Source of the DNA: Limnomonas spitsbergensis
Taxonomy: Eukaryota > Chlorophyta > Chlorophyceae > Chlamydomonadales
Length of the DNA: 64,000 bases
Direction of reading: 5' to 3'
Assembly: GCA_037349105.1 (NCBI GenBank)
Contig: JAYJMM010000089.1
Span: 124,001 to 188,000 of the forward strand
This document shows, one piece after another, positions 44,491 through 57,300 of this stretch; position 1 is the first letter of the stretch, and each line of letters opens with the position of its first letter. The notes beneath the pieces were generated by a model that was not told the DNA's origin, did not search any database, and was given only the letters and a program-made list of their open reading frames with translations. The position numbers and the translations under genes are program-made.

Positions 44491-44552
44491 AGGGCATGTT
44501 CTATCCTGTGACGCACCTCCTTTCCCTGATTTATCCACTACTCTTCATCGAG

Positions 44553-46297
44553 ATGCAACGCACCCTCCCAAACGACGTTGCAGGTGAGTGAAGGGCTTGA
44601 CCATGCTTAGCTGTGCACATGCCATAATGGGATCATGTCTAGTACTTGTTGTCTAGCCAGACAGTCTGGATTTGTGTCATTAGACACAACCCCTATGAGC
44701 AGGAACTAGTACTACTCCTTTGCCATCTCTATAACTTATTACTCACTGAGTCATATACTTAGTACTCACTGAGTCACCTCTGATGATGTGGAATATGGAT
44801 AATGCCTTTTTCATTGCATGCATGTGCCTTCAGGGAGTGCCAACTCGGCACCTGTACGACGCACATCGCCAAGGATCATGTAAGCACGCATCATTGGCGG
44901 CAGTCACCCATTAGTGGATCTGACTGGCAGCCCTGAGCCCATGAGCTGCTCCACTATGCGGTAAGTAGAGAACATGATTTTCGGATTATTGCATGGTTGC
45001 CTACTTGCCTTGAATGGAAAGCATAAATAGTAACAAGGCAAGCATGTTACTTTGCGCCACGTCCTTTGCTCCTCATAGTACGGCAGACTCACTTACTTGT
45101 TTTGCTTTCTCTGCCACAGGACCATACACACTAACACTACATTTTTGGAGAAGCTGCACGCCGTTGCGCAGCCCATGGACATGGTGCGCTCATAATAGTT
45201 CATTCAGGGTGTTTCAGCTACCTTGCAACATGCCATGCTGTTAGGACCACTGGCCGGCCAAAGTTTTTTATGCATTGGCTCAATGATGGCTGGCCAGTAC
45301 CATGTTGTCAGAGTTAGGCGGTATAGTTTAGGGAGTATGTTCATTGCTTAACTCCTTGGACCGGCATGAGATGCAACTACTTCTTTTGTGCCACATACAT
45401 CTTGACTTGATCCCTGGATTCCCCTTGCCACCCTAGGACGAAGAGGCCTGGGAGGAGGAGGACAACGATTCCGATGAGCTCTCTGAGGAGGAGGAGGGGG
45501 AGGAAGAGGAGGAGGAGGCCTTGGCTCCGACAGTGCTTGCGAGACGCTCGCCGCGGCGTCACGAGGTGCAGTCTAGGGCGGCTGTGCCATCTCGGCTGTC
45601 ATATGCGGGCCCCGATGCCGGCCCCTCTGCTGGCCCCTCAGCCTTCCCCGCCAACAACCTCAATGCAGCAACGCCGGCCGTTGCCTTGTCACGTGGCCCA
45701 TGTCGCCCAGCAGCTGGCCCTCCGGCTGGCCCTTCCACACAGCCACACATGAACACCTCAACCCGCCCCTCCACCTACCGCCCCTCCTCTCACCCCCCCA
45801 CCCGCCCCTCGACTCGCCCTCGATCCGCACCCGCTGCCCCGAGCCAGGTTTCACCTAGGGGCAGGAAGCGGTCCTCACCATGCACGCCGGCAGACGACTA
45901 TATTGTCGCCCTCAGGGCGCAAAAGGTGACCTTTCAGGTCAACCAGAGGCCTGTCCTGGCCCAGCTGCCGGGCCACGAGGTTTCCACCGGCGAGTGGTAC
46001 CCCATCCGGCGGTTGCGCCGTTGCATGGCTGTGGCCCAGGGCATCAGCCCGACTGCCACGTGCCATGACTGCGGCAGCGCCACCATCTCCAAGGGTGGCG
46101 CCGAGGCAATTAAGGTCGTCATTGCGCCTCGTCGCCCCTTGGAGAAGGGCGGCTACAACATGGTGTCCAAGTTCCGTTGTGCCGAGTGTTCTGTGGATGA
46201 GGCGCCCGATGTTGCAGCCTTGAGGATTGAGCTGAGGGACGCGGGGGTATACCCTTCCTTTATTAACGGTATTCTGGAGCGCATGGGCCACGTGTGA
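44553..46297 (+). CDS. MULE accessory protein, acidic with zinc-ribbon-like motif
   Basis: Predicted exons with consensus splice sites are 44553-44583, 44834-44879, 44931-44960, 45120-45183 and 45437-46297, joined in one frame; the stop is TGA at 46295 (or just after a further splice). The product has a short Ser/Arg N terminus (MQRTLPNDVA...), an acidic block of about 40 residues (DEEAWEEEDNDSDELSEEEE), a Pro/Ser/Arg-rich linker and a C-terminal globular domain. Four cysteines are arranged C-x2-C (CHDCGSA) and C-x2-C (FRCAECS), 36-40 residues apart, like a zinc ribbon. The function is unknown. As the second gene of a MULE it may aid integration or counter silencing, as MURB-type or VANC-type proteins do in other elements; that is inference. 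Confidence 0.6.
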
Positions 46298-46684
46298 GTA
46301 AGTAGATAAGCTGGCTTTGCAGGAACAAACAAATTGAGGCTGAGTTCCCCTAGCTTTGCAAATTTCAAGTACCATTTGGGCGGACTTGTGGGGTGACCCC
46401 TTCGATAAGCTGCTGTTAGGCTGCTAGGCCCATACAATTTTGAGAGGCCCAATTTGCCTTTTATATTGCAGTGACTGACATAATGCGCATCTCGGAGCGT
46501 TGTGGTAGCTGTCGGTTGGTACGTCAATGGCTCTGCTTACTCTGCTGCGGTGCCCTTTGCTTGGCCTCAGTTTATGTGCACTATGACGCAAAGTTGTTGG
46601 TTGTTCAAACTGATGTAACAAGTAAATTCAAAACCTACGGCTGGACAATAGGGCCACAGCTCAATGCCTTCATAGCCCATTCCT

Positions 46685-47100
46685 AAATCTTGATAAATTC
46701 TGACAAACTCAATTTGGGCCCCAGATCACCCCATTTTGCCCCAAGCCGGCACGCTCAAAGCCCGCTTTAAGCGCAGGCACGCAGCAGGTGGTCCAAGAAA
46801 AGTCAGATTTCAACAGGAGAACAAAATATTATGCATCAGCATAGGCAGCTAGGACTATCCTGCAAATCGTTATAAATTCTGACGAACTTGATTTTGGGCC
46901 CCAGATCACCCCATTTTGCCCCAAGCCGGCACGCTCAAAGCCCGCTTTAAGCGCAGGCACGCAGCAGGTGGTCCAAGAAAAGTCAGATTTCAACAGGAGA
47001 ACAAAATATTATGCATCAGCATAGGTAGCTAGGACTATCCTGCAAATCTTGATGAATTATGACAAACTTGATTTGGGCCCCTGATCACCCCATTTTCTCG
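46685..47100. repeat. 179-bp tandem repeat between the convergent MULE genes
   Basis: Two full copies (46685-46862 and 46863-47042) and a partial third are marked by CCAGATCACCCCATTTTGCC and GCATCAGCATAGGYAGCTAGG. They are nearly identical. They lie where both transcripts should end, so they may act in 3' end formation. Confidence 0.9.
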
Positions 47101-47156
47101 AAGCGGGCGCGCTTGGTTCACAAACAATCAGTTTTGAATGGGCCAAAAAACATACC

Positions 47157-49700
47157 TTGAAGCATGTGCCATCCCTCAGCAACAATTTGTTGAACCATGC
47201 CATGTACTTTGGCTGTGGCCGATTCTCCCTTCGATCCTCAGGCACTGCCGGGTAGATAGACACGTGGCCCCCGATGCCGCCCACTCGGACCTGTAGGAAC
47301 CTTGAGCTGAAGACCTGCAGCAAGGGTGAAAGGCATCATAATCACTCATCATCATCACAATCACCCACCAGCCACCCAGGAGGGGGGGGCACTCTGCACC
47401 AGCCCTGCAGAAATAGGCTAGGGGACTTGCCTTCACCATGCCTGCGAAGTATGACTTAGCCTCAGTCCATTGAAGGATGCCCCTAAACCGCAAGCCCTTC
47501 GAGGGTGCGGAGAGCGCGAGCGGCAGCAGAAACTCCCACAGATGTTTCCCTGAAGAAAGACGCATTAGGCAAGGACAGAGATAACACAAATATTCAAAAC
47601 TTCCATCATCAACAGAACTCACTCTTTTCCTTCCTGAAGCCAGCACCATATTTCACTAGGCGCTTCAAGGCCTTGAACCCGTGGTACAAGCACAGAAAAA
47701 AGTGCGTCATCGACTGGATCCGCGCCTGAATCTCCAGATACCTGCAGCAAAAGAAAGGAGCTTCTAGATATGTGGGCAGCCCTAAACACTGACACACTCA
47801 CATGAGTCATACCTCTGACTGTCTCCGTTGACGGCATGCTCCCCACATGCCTCCTCCAGGAGGCCACTCATCGTCTTGAGGTAGCAATCATCGCCCACAA
47901 TTAGCCTGTGGCATTGAAAAAGCATCACGGATTACGGACATAATGTCACACCTTTTCAAAAGTCTCATAGACTTACTTCTTTCCATTCAGCTCAAGACAC
48001 AGGCCGTTGATCAAGGCCATGTCATGGTCCGTGACGATGAACGATGGCAGCAGGGTACGGGAAGCCAGCAAGCAAGATGGGTCAGTCTGATCCGCCCTCT
48101 TGATGGTGGATAATGCGCGGACTAGGATCTGAATCCCCATGCGGTACGCAACACAGTCCCTCAAGCTTGTGATAACCTCAGCGAGGATCAGGCTGTGGTT
48201 CTCCCCCTCCTCAAGATCGTTGTGGAGAAACAGAGTGTGCAGAACCTTGTGGCCATGTACGTCCTTCACCTTTGTTGGAACACATGTCAGACACAAGTCA
48301 GAAATCGTAACATTTACAACAAAAATGCGAATGCAAGTAAAGGCTGGTAGAGGAGGGCAAAGGCAAACAGAATAAGACACAAGGAAGCAATAGTAAAAGC
48401 AGGCAAGCAGAGTTACGCTACGTTGACAGGCCCATGGCCGGTGGCCTGAGCAGCAGGGATCCTTGCACCAGGCCCCCACGGCCAAAGGCCGCGGGGTACT
48501 TGAATTGTTCCTGGAGCGTGCTAAATAATCCCTGGCAAGCAGAGGCATGAAATTTAACTTACCAAACCACCCACTGTGTCAATGTACCAACCATGGCGGC
48601 CCCTCGCCTTACAGAATTTCCAGCGTCTGACTTGCCCCTCAATGGCGCGCACAATGAGGAAGTGCCCATCCTCCAAGTTGACGACCAGCTGTGTGTCTCC
48701 ATACATGATCCTGCTGGCCTGGTCTTCCACCGGGGTGGCATTCATGTCCTGCTCTGCCAGCTCCTTTGACAGCAGAATCAGGGACAGCACGTCGTCTTTG
48801 TGGCGGATGAAACGCCGCTTGCGCTCCTCCGAGATGGCCTGCCTAAGGACTTGGGAAGAGGTGCCAACCAAGCTGGTTGTGTTGTCAAGCTGGTGCACAA
48901 GCGGCCGGGCACTGAGGCTGAGTGCATGCGCATAGGCTGGTGCTCTGCCTACCGCTGTGGTGACAGCTGCCTGGCGTGCTGCCCCAGAGAGTCTTCCTAC
49001 CACTCTCCCGCCTGAGGTGTGCTGGCAATCTCCGTTGAAGACCACGCGCAGCTCGCCTGGAGCATCGCGAGTTTGCATGAGCATGCATGCCCCGGGGCAC
49101 CCGTTTTGCATCTGCACACAGCAGCTACATAAGTACCACTGGGCATCCTCATGGACAGCTTTACCCAAGGCCTTCGTGCGGTTGGTTTCACTTGGCCTCT
49201 GGATGAGGACTGCACGGCTTGACGGTTGTGGCCACCATTCTGGCCCTGCTGTCCATGCTGCCCTTGCTGTCTCTGAAGTCCCAGCTGGCACTGCTGACCC
49301 AGCTGCCAGCCCCGCTGTGTCTGCTGCCCCTGCAGCACTACCTGTCCCTGCTGCTCCAGTTGACCCGACATGGCCAAACGAGGCTAGTCTTGCAGATGTG
49401 GGCCAGTAAAGCTGGAAGTGAGCTGGCCAAAAGACATGAGGGCAGCGAAGAGGCTCTTCACTGCCTCCCTGGCGGCAACCTGAAGCCCGTCGTTGAGGCA
49501 GCGTCCAGAATTCTGGCATCCACGAACTTCTGATCAACTAGCTCGTCCGCTGTTTCTCCAGGCGGGATGCATCTTACCGAGCCCAGCGGTATGACGAAAT
49601 TCTGGTTGCGCAAGGTTCTGACACTGCCGGCAGTAGACATGGGCTGATGCAGATGCGAGGCTAAGATGCCACTAAGCTCCTGGCTACTTTGCTCGTCCAT
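47157..49700 (-). CDS. MULE-like transposase (spliced, minus strand)
   Basis: Exons predicted from GT-AG sites are about 49700-49480, 49388-48563, 48272-47975, 47904-47815, 47742-47622, 47550-47437 and 47314-47157. The first junction restores the frame exactly (GFR/LASFG). The start is the ATG at 49700 (MDEQSSQELSGILASH). Motifs in order: a WRKY-GCM1/FLYWCH-like zinc site (WYLCSCCVQMQNGCPGACML ... GDCQH), then the catalytic core with GWYIDTVGGL (first Asp), PSFIVTDHDMALINGL (second Asp), and FFLCLYHGFKALKRL, whose C-x2-H after the second Asp is the MULE hallmark. The final Glu is not located, and the last exons may lie in the 179-bp repeat. It would bind the TIRs and cut and paste the element. 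Gln/Ala-rich repeats occur in exon 2. Confidence 0.78.
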
Positions 49701-50103
49701 CGTTATCCGGTGCGAAATCAGGTGGGCGCTAGCGATTAGCCTCAGGCTGCGGACCCCGATTTAACAGGATACCAAATTGCATAAGGGGAACACGATTCTG
49801 CGATATAAAAAGTTGTGAGACGTTGTGAGACTCAGCGATCTGTACCTTTCATTCCTGGCGATTTCATACCTGGCGTTCTTGACAGGGGGCAGCTTCCCTG
49901 TCGTAAGGTTGCTCCGGGTACCCTGACTTACAGGTTTTAACAAAGACGTCCACATATGAAGCAGTTCAGGCTTTCGACTTGCATTGTTCGGACTTCCTGT
50001 TACAATGAGGTCTCACGACCGCACCAAGCGTTCGCTGCTAGCCAAGTCATCTAAATGAAGTCACTTCAAAAGAACTCCGTTCATACCTGGGCAGACCCAC
50101 CGA

Positions 50104-50110
50104 TATAAAG
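50104..50110 (+). promoter_or_regulatory. TATA box of the F-box repeat gene
   Basis: CGATATAAAGCCCC lies about 220 bp upstream of the ATG at 50328, with no intervening in-frame start of note. Confidence 0.55.
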
Positions 50111-50327
50111 CCCCCCCCCTCCATAATCGTAGATAGAGCCGGGGCCCATAACCACCATTACACGCTGTGGTCTTGCGCTTTAAAGGAGACGATCAACAAT
50201 CGACGTACTGCTCGCATATTCCTTTTGCTCACCCGCACCTATCCTCAGTCTCAACAACCTCATCTTCTCATTATTATCAGCCCGTGCTCTGCCTAGACTG
50301 AGATCTTGAAACGCACCCCCGGGGACC

Positions 50328-52023
50328 ATGGCCAACGCAAGCGACGACGTCCTTGCAATTGTGGCAGATCGGGTCAGCGTACCAGGCTTGCTGAACATGG
50401 CTTTGACATGCAAGGGATGGAGACGCGTCGCAGGAAAAGTCCAGCTGTGGCGGAGCGCGGTCCTCTCAGGCAATGAGGCCGTCGCCAGCTTGCGTCGCCT
50501 GCAAGAGGCCGGCGTGGCACCGCCTGATGGTGCGGCTCTGGCAGGCCCAGAAAGGGTCTCAGCTGTTTCCCGAATTCCCCCTCAGCTAGTCCCCATAACC
50601 ATACTGTTGGGCCGCTCAACATGGACCAGGCCTTAAGTTTATAAGACCCAGCAGTATAACTGGCCACACCCAATCACTGCAGACTGCAGTCACTGCCTGG
50701 TAAACACTTACGTGACATTGAGTGTTCCCTTGAGTCTGCAATCGGTAATGTCAGCAGACAACCTTAATGTACTTGCCCCATGGCTGCTTGAGGCCTGATG
50801 GCGGACCCCAACGGCCAACCTTGACCAGACTCTGGCCAGGGGCCTAATCTGCGATTCTGCATGTCTGGCCATTCTTGAGGTCTATAACATAAAATGAAGC
50901 TGGACTTCTGTACATAAACTCTGGTCGAGCCTGTGCCATTATTTTGCTTGAGTCAACAGCAGGCTAAAATGCAGATGACCTTAGCTGGACTTGCACACGG
51001 AATTTGACTATCGTAATGCACAACACTGCCCTGCACTGCACTGCACTGCACCGCATTATGACCCCGCTTCCTAACGTATATCATGTGTGTTTTATATCCA
51101 TACAATATCCATATTCCATTTTGAAAAACAAATCAGGTGTAGCTGGGGAGGAGTTGTGGCGGCTGGCTGTGGTCACAAGCAACAGCAATGTCATGCACCA
51201 GCTGCGGCAGGCAGGCGTGCCGCCGCCGCAAGGTGCTGCTAGGGAGGAGCTGTGGCGCCTGGCTGTGGTAGGAAGGTATAGTACCGTCGTGCTTCGGCTG
51301 CGGGAAGCAGGCGTTCAGCCACCGCAAGGAGCAGCTGGCGAGGATCTGTGGCGGCTGGCTGTGATCGCAAGAACATCTGGCGTCATTTACGAGCTGCAGC
51401 AGGCAGGCGTGCAGCCGCCGCCAGGTGCAGTTGGGGAGGATCTGTGGCGGCTGGCTGTGGTCGCTAGCAACAGCACCATCATGTACCAGCTGCGGCAGGT
51501 AGGCGTGCAGCCGCCGCAAGGTGCAGTTAGGGAGGATCTGTGGCGCCTGGCTGTGGTCGCCAGCGACAGTAACATCGTGTTTCAGCTGCGGGAGGCAGGC
51601 GTGCAGCCGCCGCAAGGTGCAGTTGGGGAGGATCTGTGGCGGCTGGCTGTGGTCGCCAGCAACAGTAACATCATGTTTCAGCTGCGGGAGGCAGGCGTGC
51701 AGCCGCCGCAAGGTGCAGTTGGGGAGGATCTGTGGCGGCTGGCTGTGGTCGCCAGCAACTGTAACATCATGTTTCAGCTGCGGGAGGCAGGCGTGCAGCC
51801 GCCGCAAGGTGCAGTTGGGGAGGATCTGTGGCGGCTGGCTGTGGTCGCCAGCAACAGTAACATCATGTTTCAGCTGCGGGAGGCAGGCGTGCAGCCGCCG
51901 CAAGGTACAGCTGGCGAGGATCTGTGGCAGCAGGCTGTGTTAACAGGCAACAGTAATGTCGTGTCTCAGCTACGACAGACAGGCTTGCAACCGCCGCAAG
52001 GTGCAGCTGGGGAGGAGCTGTGA
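50328..52023 (+). CDS. F-box protein with ankyrin-like 32-residue repeats
   Basis: Exon 1 (50328-50529) encodes an F-box-like helix pair (DDVLAIVADRVSVPGLLNMA, CKGWRRVAGKVQLW) that runs straight into a first repeat. The intron (GTGCGG...AATCAG) joins exon 2 (51137-52023) in frame. Nine repeats of 32 residues follow, consensus GEDLWRLAVVASNSNIMFQL plus REAGVQPPQGAV; their helix-helix-loop look resembles ankyrin repeats. F-box proteins bring substrates to SCF ubiquitin ligases, with the repeats binding the target. Repeats 5-8 are almost identical at the DNA level, so they expanded recently. At 52021 the Trp codon of repeat 10 is TGA; the frame then continues through another repeat to TAG at 52128. 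The annotated end may therefore be a truncation. Confidence 0.72.
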
Positions 52024-52130
52024 CGGCTGGCTGTGGTCGCAAGGGGCAACAACGTCATGCACCAGTTGCGGCAGGCAGGCGTGCAGCCGCCGCAAGGTGC
52101 AGTTGGGGAGGAGCTGTCTGCTGCTGTGTA
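52024..52130 (+). pseudogene. Repeat units beyond the premature stop
   Basis: In the same frame after TGA, codons for RLAVVARGNNVMHQLRQAGV and QPPQGAVGEELSAAV continue to TAG at 52128-52130. This is the probable original C terminus of the F-box repeat protein. Confidence 0.7.
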
Positions 52131-54317
52131 GCAGCATACCTCTGCCCCAAGGTTTGCCCCCGCCCTAGCCCCCGCCCCTCGAGCTCGAAAATCAGCCTGG
52201 CTGCTTGGTGGGAATAGAGGCGCTTCTGCCCCCCAGCCGACTCAAGGGCGGCATTAGCCGACTCAAGGGCGGCATTGGCGGACTCAAGGGCGGCATAAGC
52301 GGACTCAAGGGATGGGCCCAAACGACCGTACTGGGTAATCCTGGGTCACTCAAGGCACATCGGAAGTCGCCAGGTCGGCCACTCAATAATTTGGTAGAGG
52401 CAATTTCTTCTCATTCCTTCGCTTTCTCCAGATTCCTTTGGCCGCGCCCGAGCCCTGGTTATGCCCCGCCTGCTTTACACTCTTCATCGCTTGTTCCGTT
52501 CAAGTTGTACTTTGTCAGCGCGTGTATTTTTTATCAAAAACAAGAAATTTAAATTAATATACCACTATGAAAAGACATCTGAACTACGGTACTAGCGATC
52601 CGGGATGCCGCACCACTGGTGGGCTTACACTCTTTGGATATACGATCCAGGGTAAGCTATATGTAAAAGCTGTGCCAGTGGCCCAGCCCGCGAGTGACGC
52701 GTGAGGCTTGTGATTGGCGTTGTGCACACATGAATGTTTGGACATGAATATTTGTCCAACAGACTGGCGAATGCCTGGTGCGACTCTGTCAACGAAGCGT
52801 GCATGTCTGAGACTGAATATGCGTCTATGCATGGCTATTGCCCTCAAGCCTTGGCTGCTGCTCTGTTTGCGGTTCGTGTTTGTAGAGTTCTGGCTAATCG
52901 AAACCCTGCATTAAAATTAATGTGATGCCCCGCTGGACTGTAAAACCTTCACAACAGCTTCACAGGGTTGTGGCTAAACCAAACCCATACAGTCATGTTC
53001 TGTACTTCTGTTCACCAGCTGTGCATGTCAAACATGACATGGCATCTGCTTCTTTGTTGCGCAAGCTGCTGGGTGCCAGACTGGAATTGATACTGTGCAC
53101 GCAGCAGCCAGATACTTTGCTTACATAATACAGTAGCGCACCACAATCGTCAGCCTCGATCGGTATTCGGTACTGGCCAAATTGTTAGCTTGTGTTTAAG
53201 ATTTTGAGCAGGGCCCAAAGGTGTAGCTTCATTGACCTACTAGCTAGTGTGGAAGTTCTTATGTAAGACGTGGCAGATATCGATGTGGCGTAGAGGCTGG
53301 AACTTCCTTCTCCAGCCTTTTGTCTGTCCCTTCACGAGGATGTCATCACGACGCACAACGCTCATGGGGTAAGATTGGTACCCGTCAAGTGGATGGTACA
53401 CTGCTCAGGTGAGGAGACGGGGGGATGTCAGGTGGCTGAATCTGCTTCTATTGCGCACCGTATGGCCCCTTTGTGTATCACCCCCTTGACCTGGCCTTAT
53501 TGCATAAACCTTATCAAGTGGAACCGCGGGTGCCCAACATAGAAGATGGGGGCAGGTAACAATAGGCAAAAGGGGATTGGAGAAAAAGAAAGGAACACAA
53601 AGGAGAAGGAAAATGCCCCCCTCCCCCAAAGGAAAGGCAGTTTGAAGGTTCCCCGCCCCTGTAGAGTCATGTCCCGCAGGACATGCAGGTATGATGCACT
53701 CCTCACCGTGTTCCCTGATCGCTTGGCCGAGAGAAGCAAGGCTTCCTTCCGCCCGATCGAGATGATGATGAGGAGCCACTAAGGGATTCCATACGAATTT
53801 AGCCGTTGTGCTTATTTCGCGTTCTTACCAGACAGGCCAGAGGATCTCAATTCAGTGAATTTCCTTAAATATCATCAGGATCATTCCAGATCGCGATCAC
53901 TCGGATTTATAGCTGTTTTGCAAGGGCACCCTAGACTGCTCCCCTTCTAGCGACCAAGAAAACATTTCCGGGCTTACAGCTTCAGAGTCCCCTTTACTTG
54001 GGCCAACGACAAAGTGAAACGCTCCAAAACTCAAAAAATGCTCTGAATTTTAGTTTAAATAAATAGATCAAAATTATACATGATCAGTGCCAGCAGATTT
54101 TTTTTTCAGTACAAGATTTTGTATGGTACTGACCGTACCAAATCTTGTATCGGAAGACCTTTCAGATCTCCTTTAGATCTCCTCCATTGTATTGGCTGCA
54201 GGGCACCAGCATTTAAGGCCATGACAGGATTTCGGATTAGGACCAACCTGTTTTAGAGAGGGTTCCCCCTTGGGGGCATCACTGTCCTACTCTAAATTAC
54301 ATCTCCATGTGCTTGCA
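52131..54317. other. Intergenic region with small repeats and a hAT end
   Basis: Four copies of a 21-bp unit GACTCAAGGGCGGCATTAGCC lie at about 52240-52310. They are followed by CGACCGTACTGGGTAATCCTG (about 52322-52342), which matches the right terminus of the hAT family seen at 42531-42551. I found no left end. A hairpin built on ACAAGATTTGGTACGGTCAG-type sequence lies at about 54113-54155. Only short frames are present, with no supported gene. Confidence 0.55.
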
Positions 54318-54318
54318 G

Positions 54319-57300
54319 CATATTGGACGATCTGGCGGCAGCTGATGTGCCACTGGACCAGAACAAGCCAGGGTGAGTCAGGGGGGAATCAGAAAATTCC
54401 AAAGTGTGCACCAGTCCTCCTTTGAATCGCTGACTGGTGGCCGCCACTGAGCCGATCTGGAACAAACCTTGATGACGGGCGGGCTCATGGCTGGTGGCAG
54501 GTGGCCCATGTAGAAGGGCTTGCTCAGGGGGCTTGTCAAACCAAGCCTTGACGTCCCTTGGCCGTGTTATAGCTGAATTGTAGCTGTAATGTGGCTGAAG
54601 CACCCTGAAATAAGAAGTGGTAACACCCGTTGCTGACAAATACCGGTAGTAGAAGACGGTGCATTTTTTCATTCCTCAAGCCTTCTTCTACTTCTTCCTT
54701 GAGGACTAATTCCGGATGTAAATTGTGAAGGCGTGAATGTTCCATATTTCCATTACGGTACTCTTGTTTTGCTCTGTTTAGGGAGAGGTGAAAATGCTGC
54801 CCATGCCCAGTACATTGCTCCTTGCGTGTATGTGCATGCTCGTGTGCAAGCTGGTGCCTGGAAAGCATTGACACCTTTTGGTCCCTGCCGATCCTGGGGA
54901 TCACACTCTCGAAACGATCCACGAGATATCCTTGATGGATGCGGAGACAGCTGAAGACAAGCTGCGCCTCTTGAAGATTGGCATCGGCCGCGCCGAGGAG
55001 ACGTTGCTCACAATTCAAGATCTTGAGCGAGCCTACGTCGGTACCCACGTGGCCAACCTCTTCATGGCCTTGGCGCAGCCCTTGGTGCAGGCCATGAAGG
55101 CGACCCAGAGGACAATTGTGGAAAGCGTGAATGTCCTGCGTGACTCGGTGAGTCCAGTCCGCTTGTCTTTGGCACACGGAGGGCATGTGGGTTGAGGTTC
55201 AGGTGCATCCCTGGGCCATGCAGCGCTTTCGATTGCGTCATGGAGAGTGTCCATAAGTCCCACCTCGCTAGCAAACAATACACTGAAGCTTCCCTTGTGG
55301 ATCAGACATGTGGCTTGTAGAGAGTATGCCACCTCTTGTGTTTGCCCTTGTGTGCCATGGCAGGTGCATCAACAGCTGAACGTTCCCGACAAGATGAAGA
55401 TCGACCTGACCAAGGCACCAACACACGGCAGGGGAGGAACTTTTCTACGATGGAGAGCCAACCGACAAAGCCGCGAATAATTCCTCTTATTGGTGCGTCC
55501 CATACTTCATTCCCAGGGCGGAGCCCCTGGGAGCTTGGGGCTGCGGGAAGGGGGCAGGGGGGGAAGTAAACAATAAGCTTAACCCTATGGCAAGCCCTTA
55601 ATTGCTTATTCGTACCCCAGCTGGTAGCCAACCTATGATATATATGTGTGGTGTGATTCGATGATGCCTTGATGAAAACCTAAAACGAAATGGCTCCCCA
55701 GATCATTTGCGTACATGACACCCAGATGATGTCCACAATTAGGATGCCCATCAAATTTACAAAGGCTGACCAGACGATACCCTTCAGTCAGCTGTCCATG
55801 TATAACTGAAATGCTGGAGATGCTGACATGCAATGCTTTCCATTCGACGGTGCCCCCATCAGGTCGGCCTCAACAGCAACTACCGCCGGTGGGACATCAA
55901 CGGCATGTTCTCTCGCTTCTTCAATGACGACCTCGCGCCGGCTGTAAGGCGGGCATTTGATGACGCTGTGGTGCCGAATGTTGTGGAGTCTTGCGACAAG
56001 GTTGCAACTAAAGCGCATGCATGGAGATCAACTAGCCGCAAATTCCGTGTTGCACGCGTCCTACAACACCTTCACAATGGGCAGCAGGTCCAGGCTCGCC
56101 AGCTCCTTTTTCATAGCTGATGCCAATGAAGGGCGCGTCTGCATCCTGCCAGAAGTGGCTGGGATTGAGCGCGCAGAGGAGCTTGGATGGAGATGCAGTG
56201 GATGTCAGTGGTGTTAGACATGAACTTAGTATGTAAGCAAGGTCGTGGTCGGCCACAAAGTGTGAGACATGTTCATCATCAAGGAGGTTGTCATATGTAG
56301 GGGGGAAAGGGACGGATGTGTAACGTATGTAGGACAGTCTATTCAGCATTACAAGAGGAATACTACGGCTGAAGGACCTTCAAATTATTGGGATATATAC
56401 TGCGGTGAGGCCGACCGTCACGATCGTAAATTGCACGAACCTGATCACATACATCTGCTGTTTCCACTCAAGCGATCGGGAAGCCATCCGAAAGGACATT
56501 GTGGAGGAGCGGGCGCTGGACCACTTCTTCTCCTTTTAGGGTCAGATGAAGAAGAAGTTCCACCAGGCCTTTTTCGGGCAGACTCGGAAGTTCTTCTCCA
56601 AGCAGTACCGCAAGTGACGGAGGGTCTGTCACATTAAAGGAGATTCCTCATTGTGTCGCGTGTCTACCCTCAAGATTCCATCCAAAGTCACTCAATGGGC
56701 ACTGCCAACATCCAGCACACGATATTCTTCAGACTGCCTCTCCCCATTGCCTGATCTTTTACCCGTAAATACAAAACCCACCATCCTCAAGAGTCCATTA
56801 ACTACAGCCAGTGCACTAAATGGGCACTGCCATCGTCCCAGCAAATCATGCTGTTCTGGCTGCCTCTCCCCATGGCTTCATCATTTGCCCTTGCATACCA
56901 AATTCACCATGATTTCTGAAAGCAGATGTGACGGGTTTTCCGAGATTTCCCACGAGATTTGTTCTCCACAGCCCCAATCAGTCTGCTATATCGATGCACA
57001 TATTATACCGGTACGTACAGTAGTTTGTGGCTGATACTGGCCAGCATTTTAGTCCACGCTGTCCAGCCTTTGCCATGGTTTCGTCCATAGGCATATCTCA
57101 GGATGCAGTCACGGCCTTGACTGCTCTTTGATGCTGTGCCGCTGCAGTATCATCAAGGACGAGCTGGACCAAATTCAGACTGCAGAGAGGACTGAGATCA
57201 CTGCACAAGGAGCTGCTTCGCGTCCAGGACAAGACCCGCGGGAAAGCGATGCAAGATATCTGCTGGGAGATGGCTAGTAACGCGCTACGCATGTGGTTCA

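Larger units (their letters stand above)
43453..49889. mobile_element. Mutator-like (MULE) DNA transposon with two genes
   Basis: TIRs of about 50 bp (CCCCCTGTCAAGAACGCC...AGGAATGAAAGGTACAG) lie at 43453-43470 plus 44178-44208 on the left, and inverted at 49841-49889 on the right. An 8-9 bp duplication, CAGCTTCC(C), flanks it at 43445 and 49890. The left TIR is split by an inserted TIR element. It carries a plus-strand accessory gene and a minus-strand spliced transposase, convergent towards 46.3-47.1 kb. Duplication length, two-gene layout and the transposase motifs all fit MULEs. Confidence 0.87.

Noticed and set aside
52584..53128. Short coding frames around 52.6-53.1 kb as a gene
   Set aside because: Overlapping frames on both strands with no splice pattern, domain or promoter.
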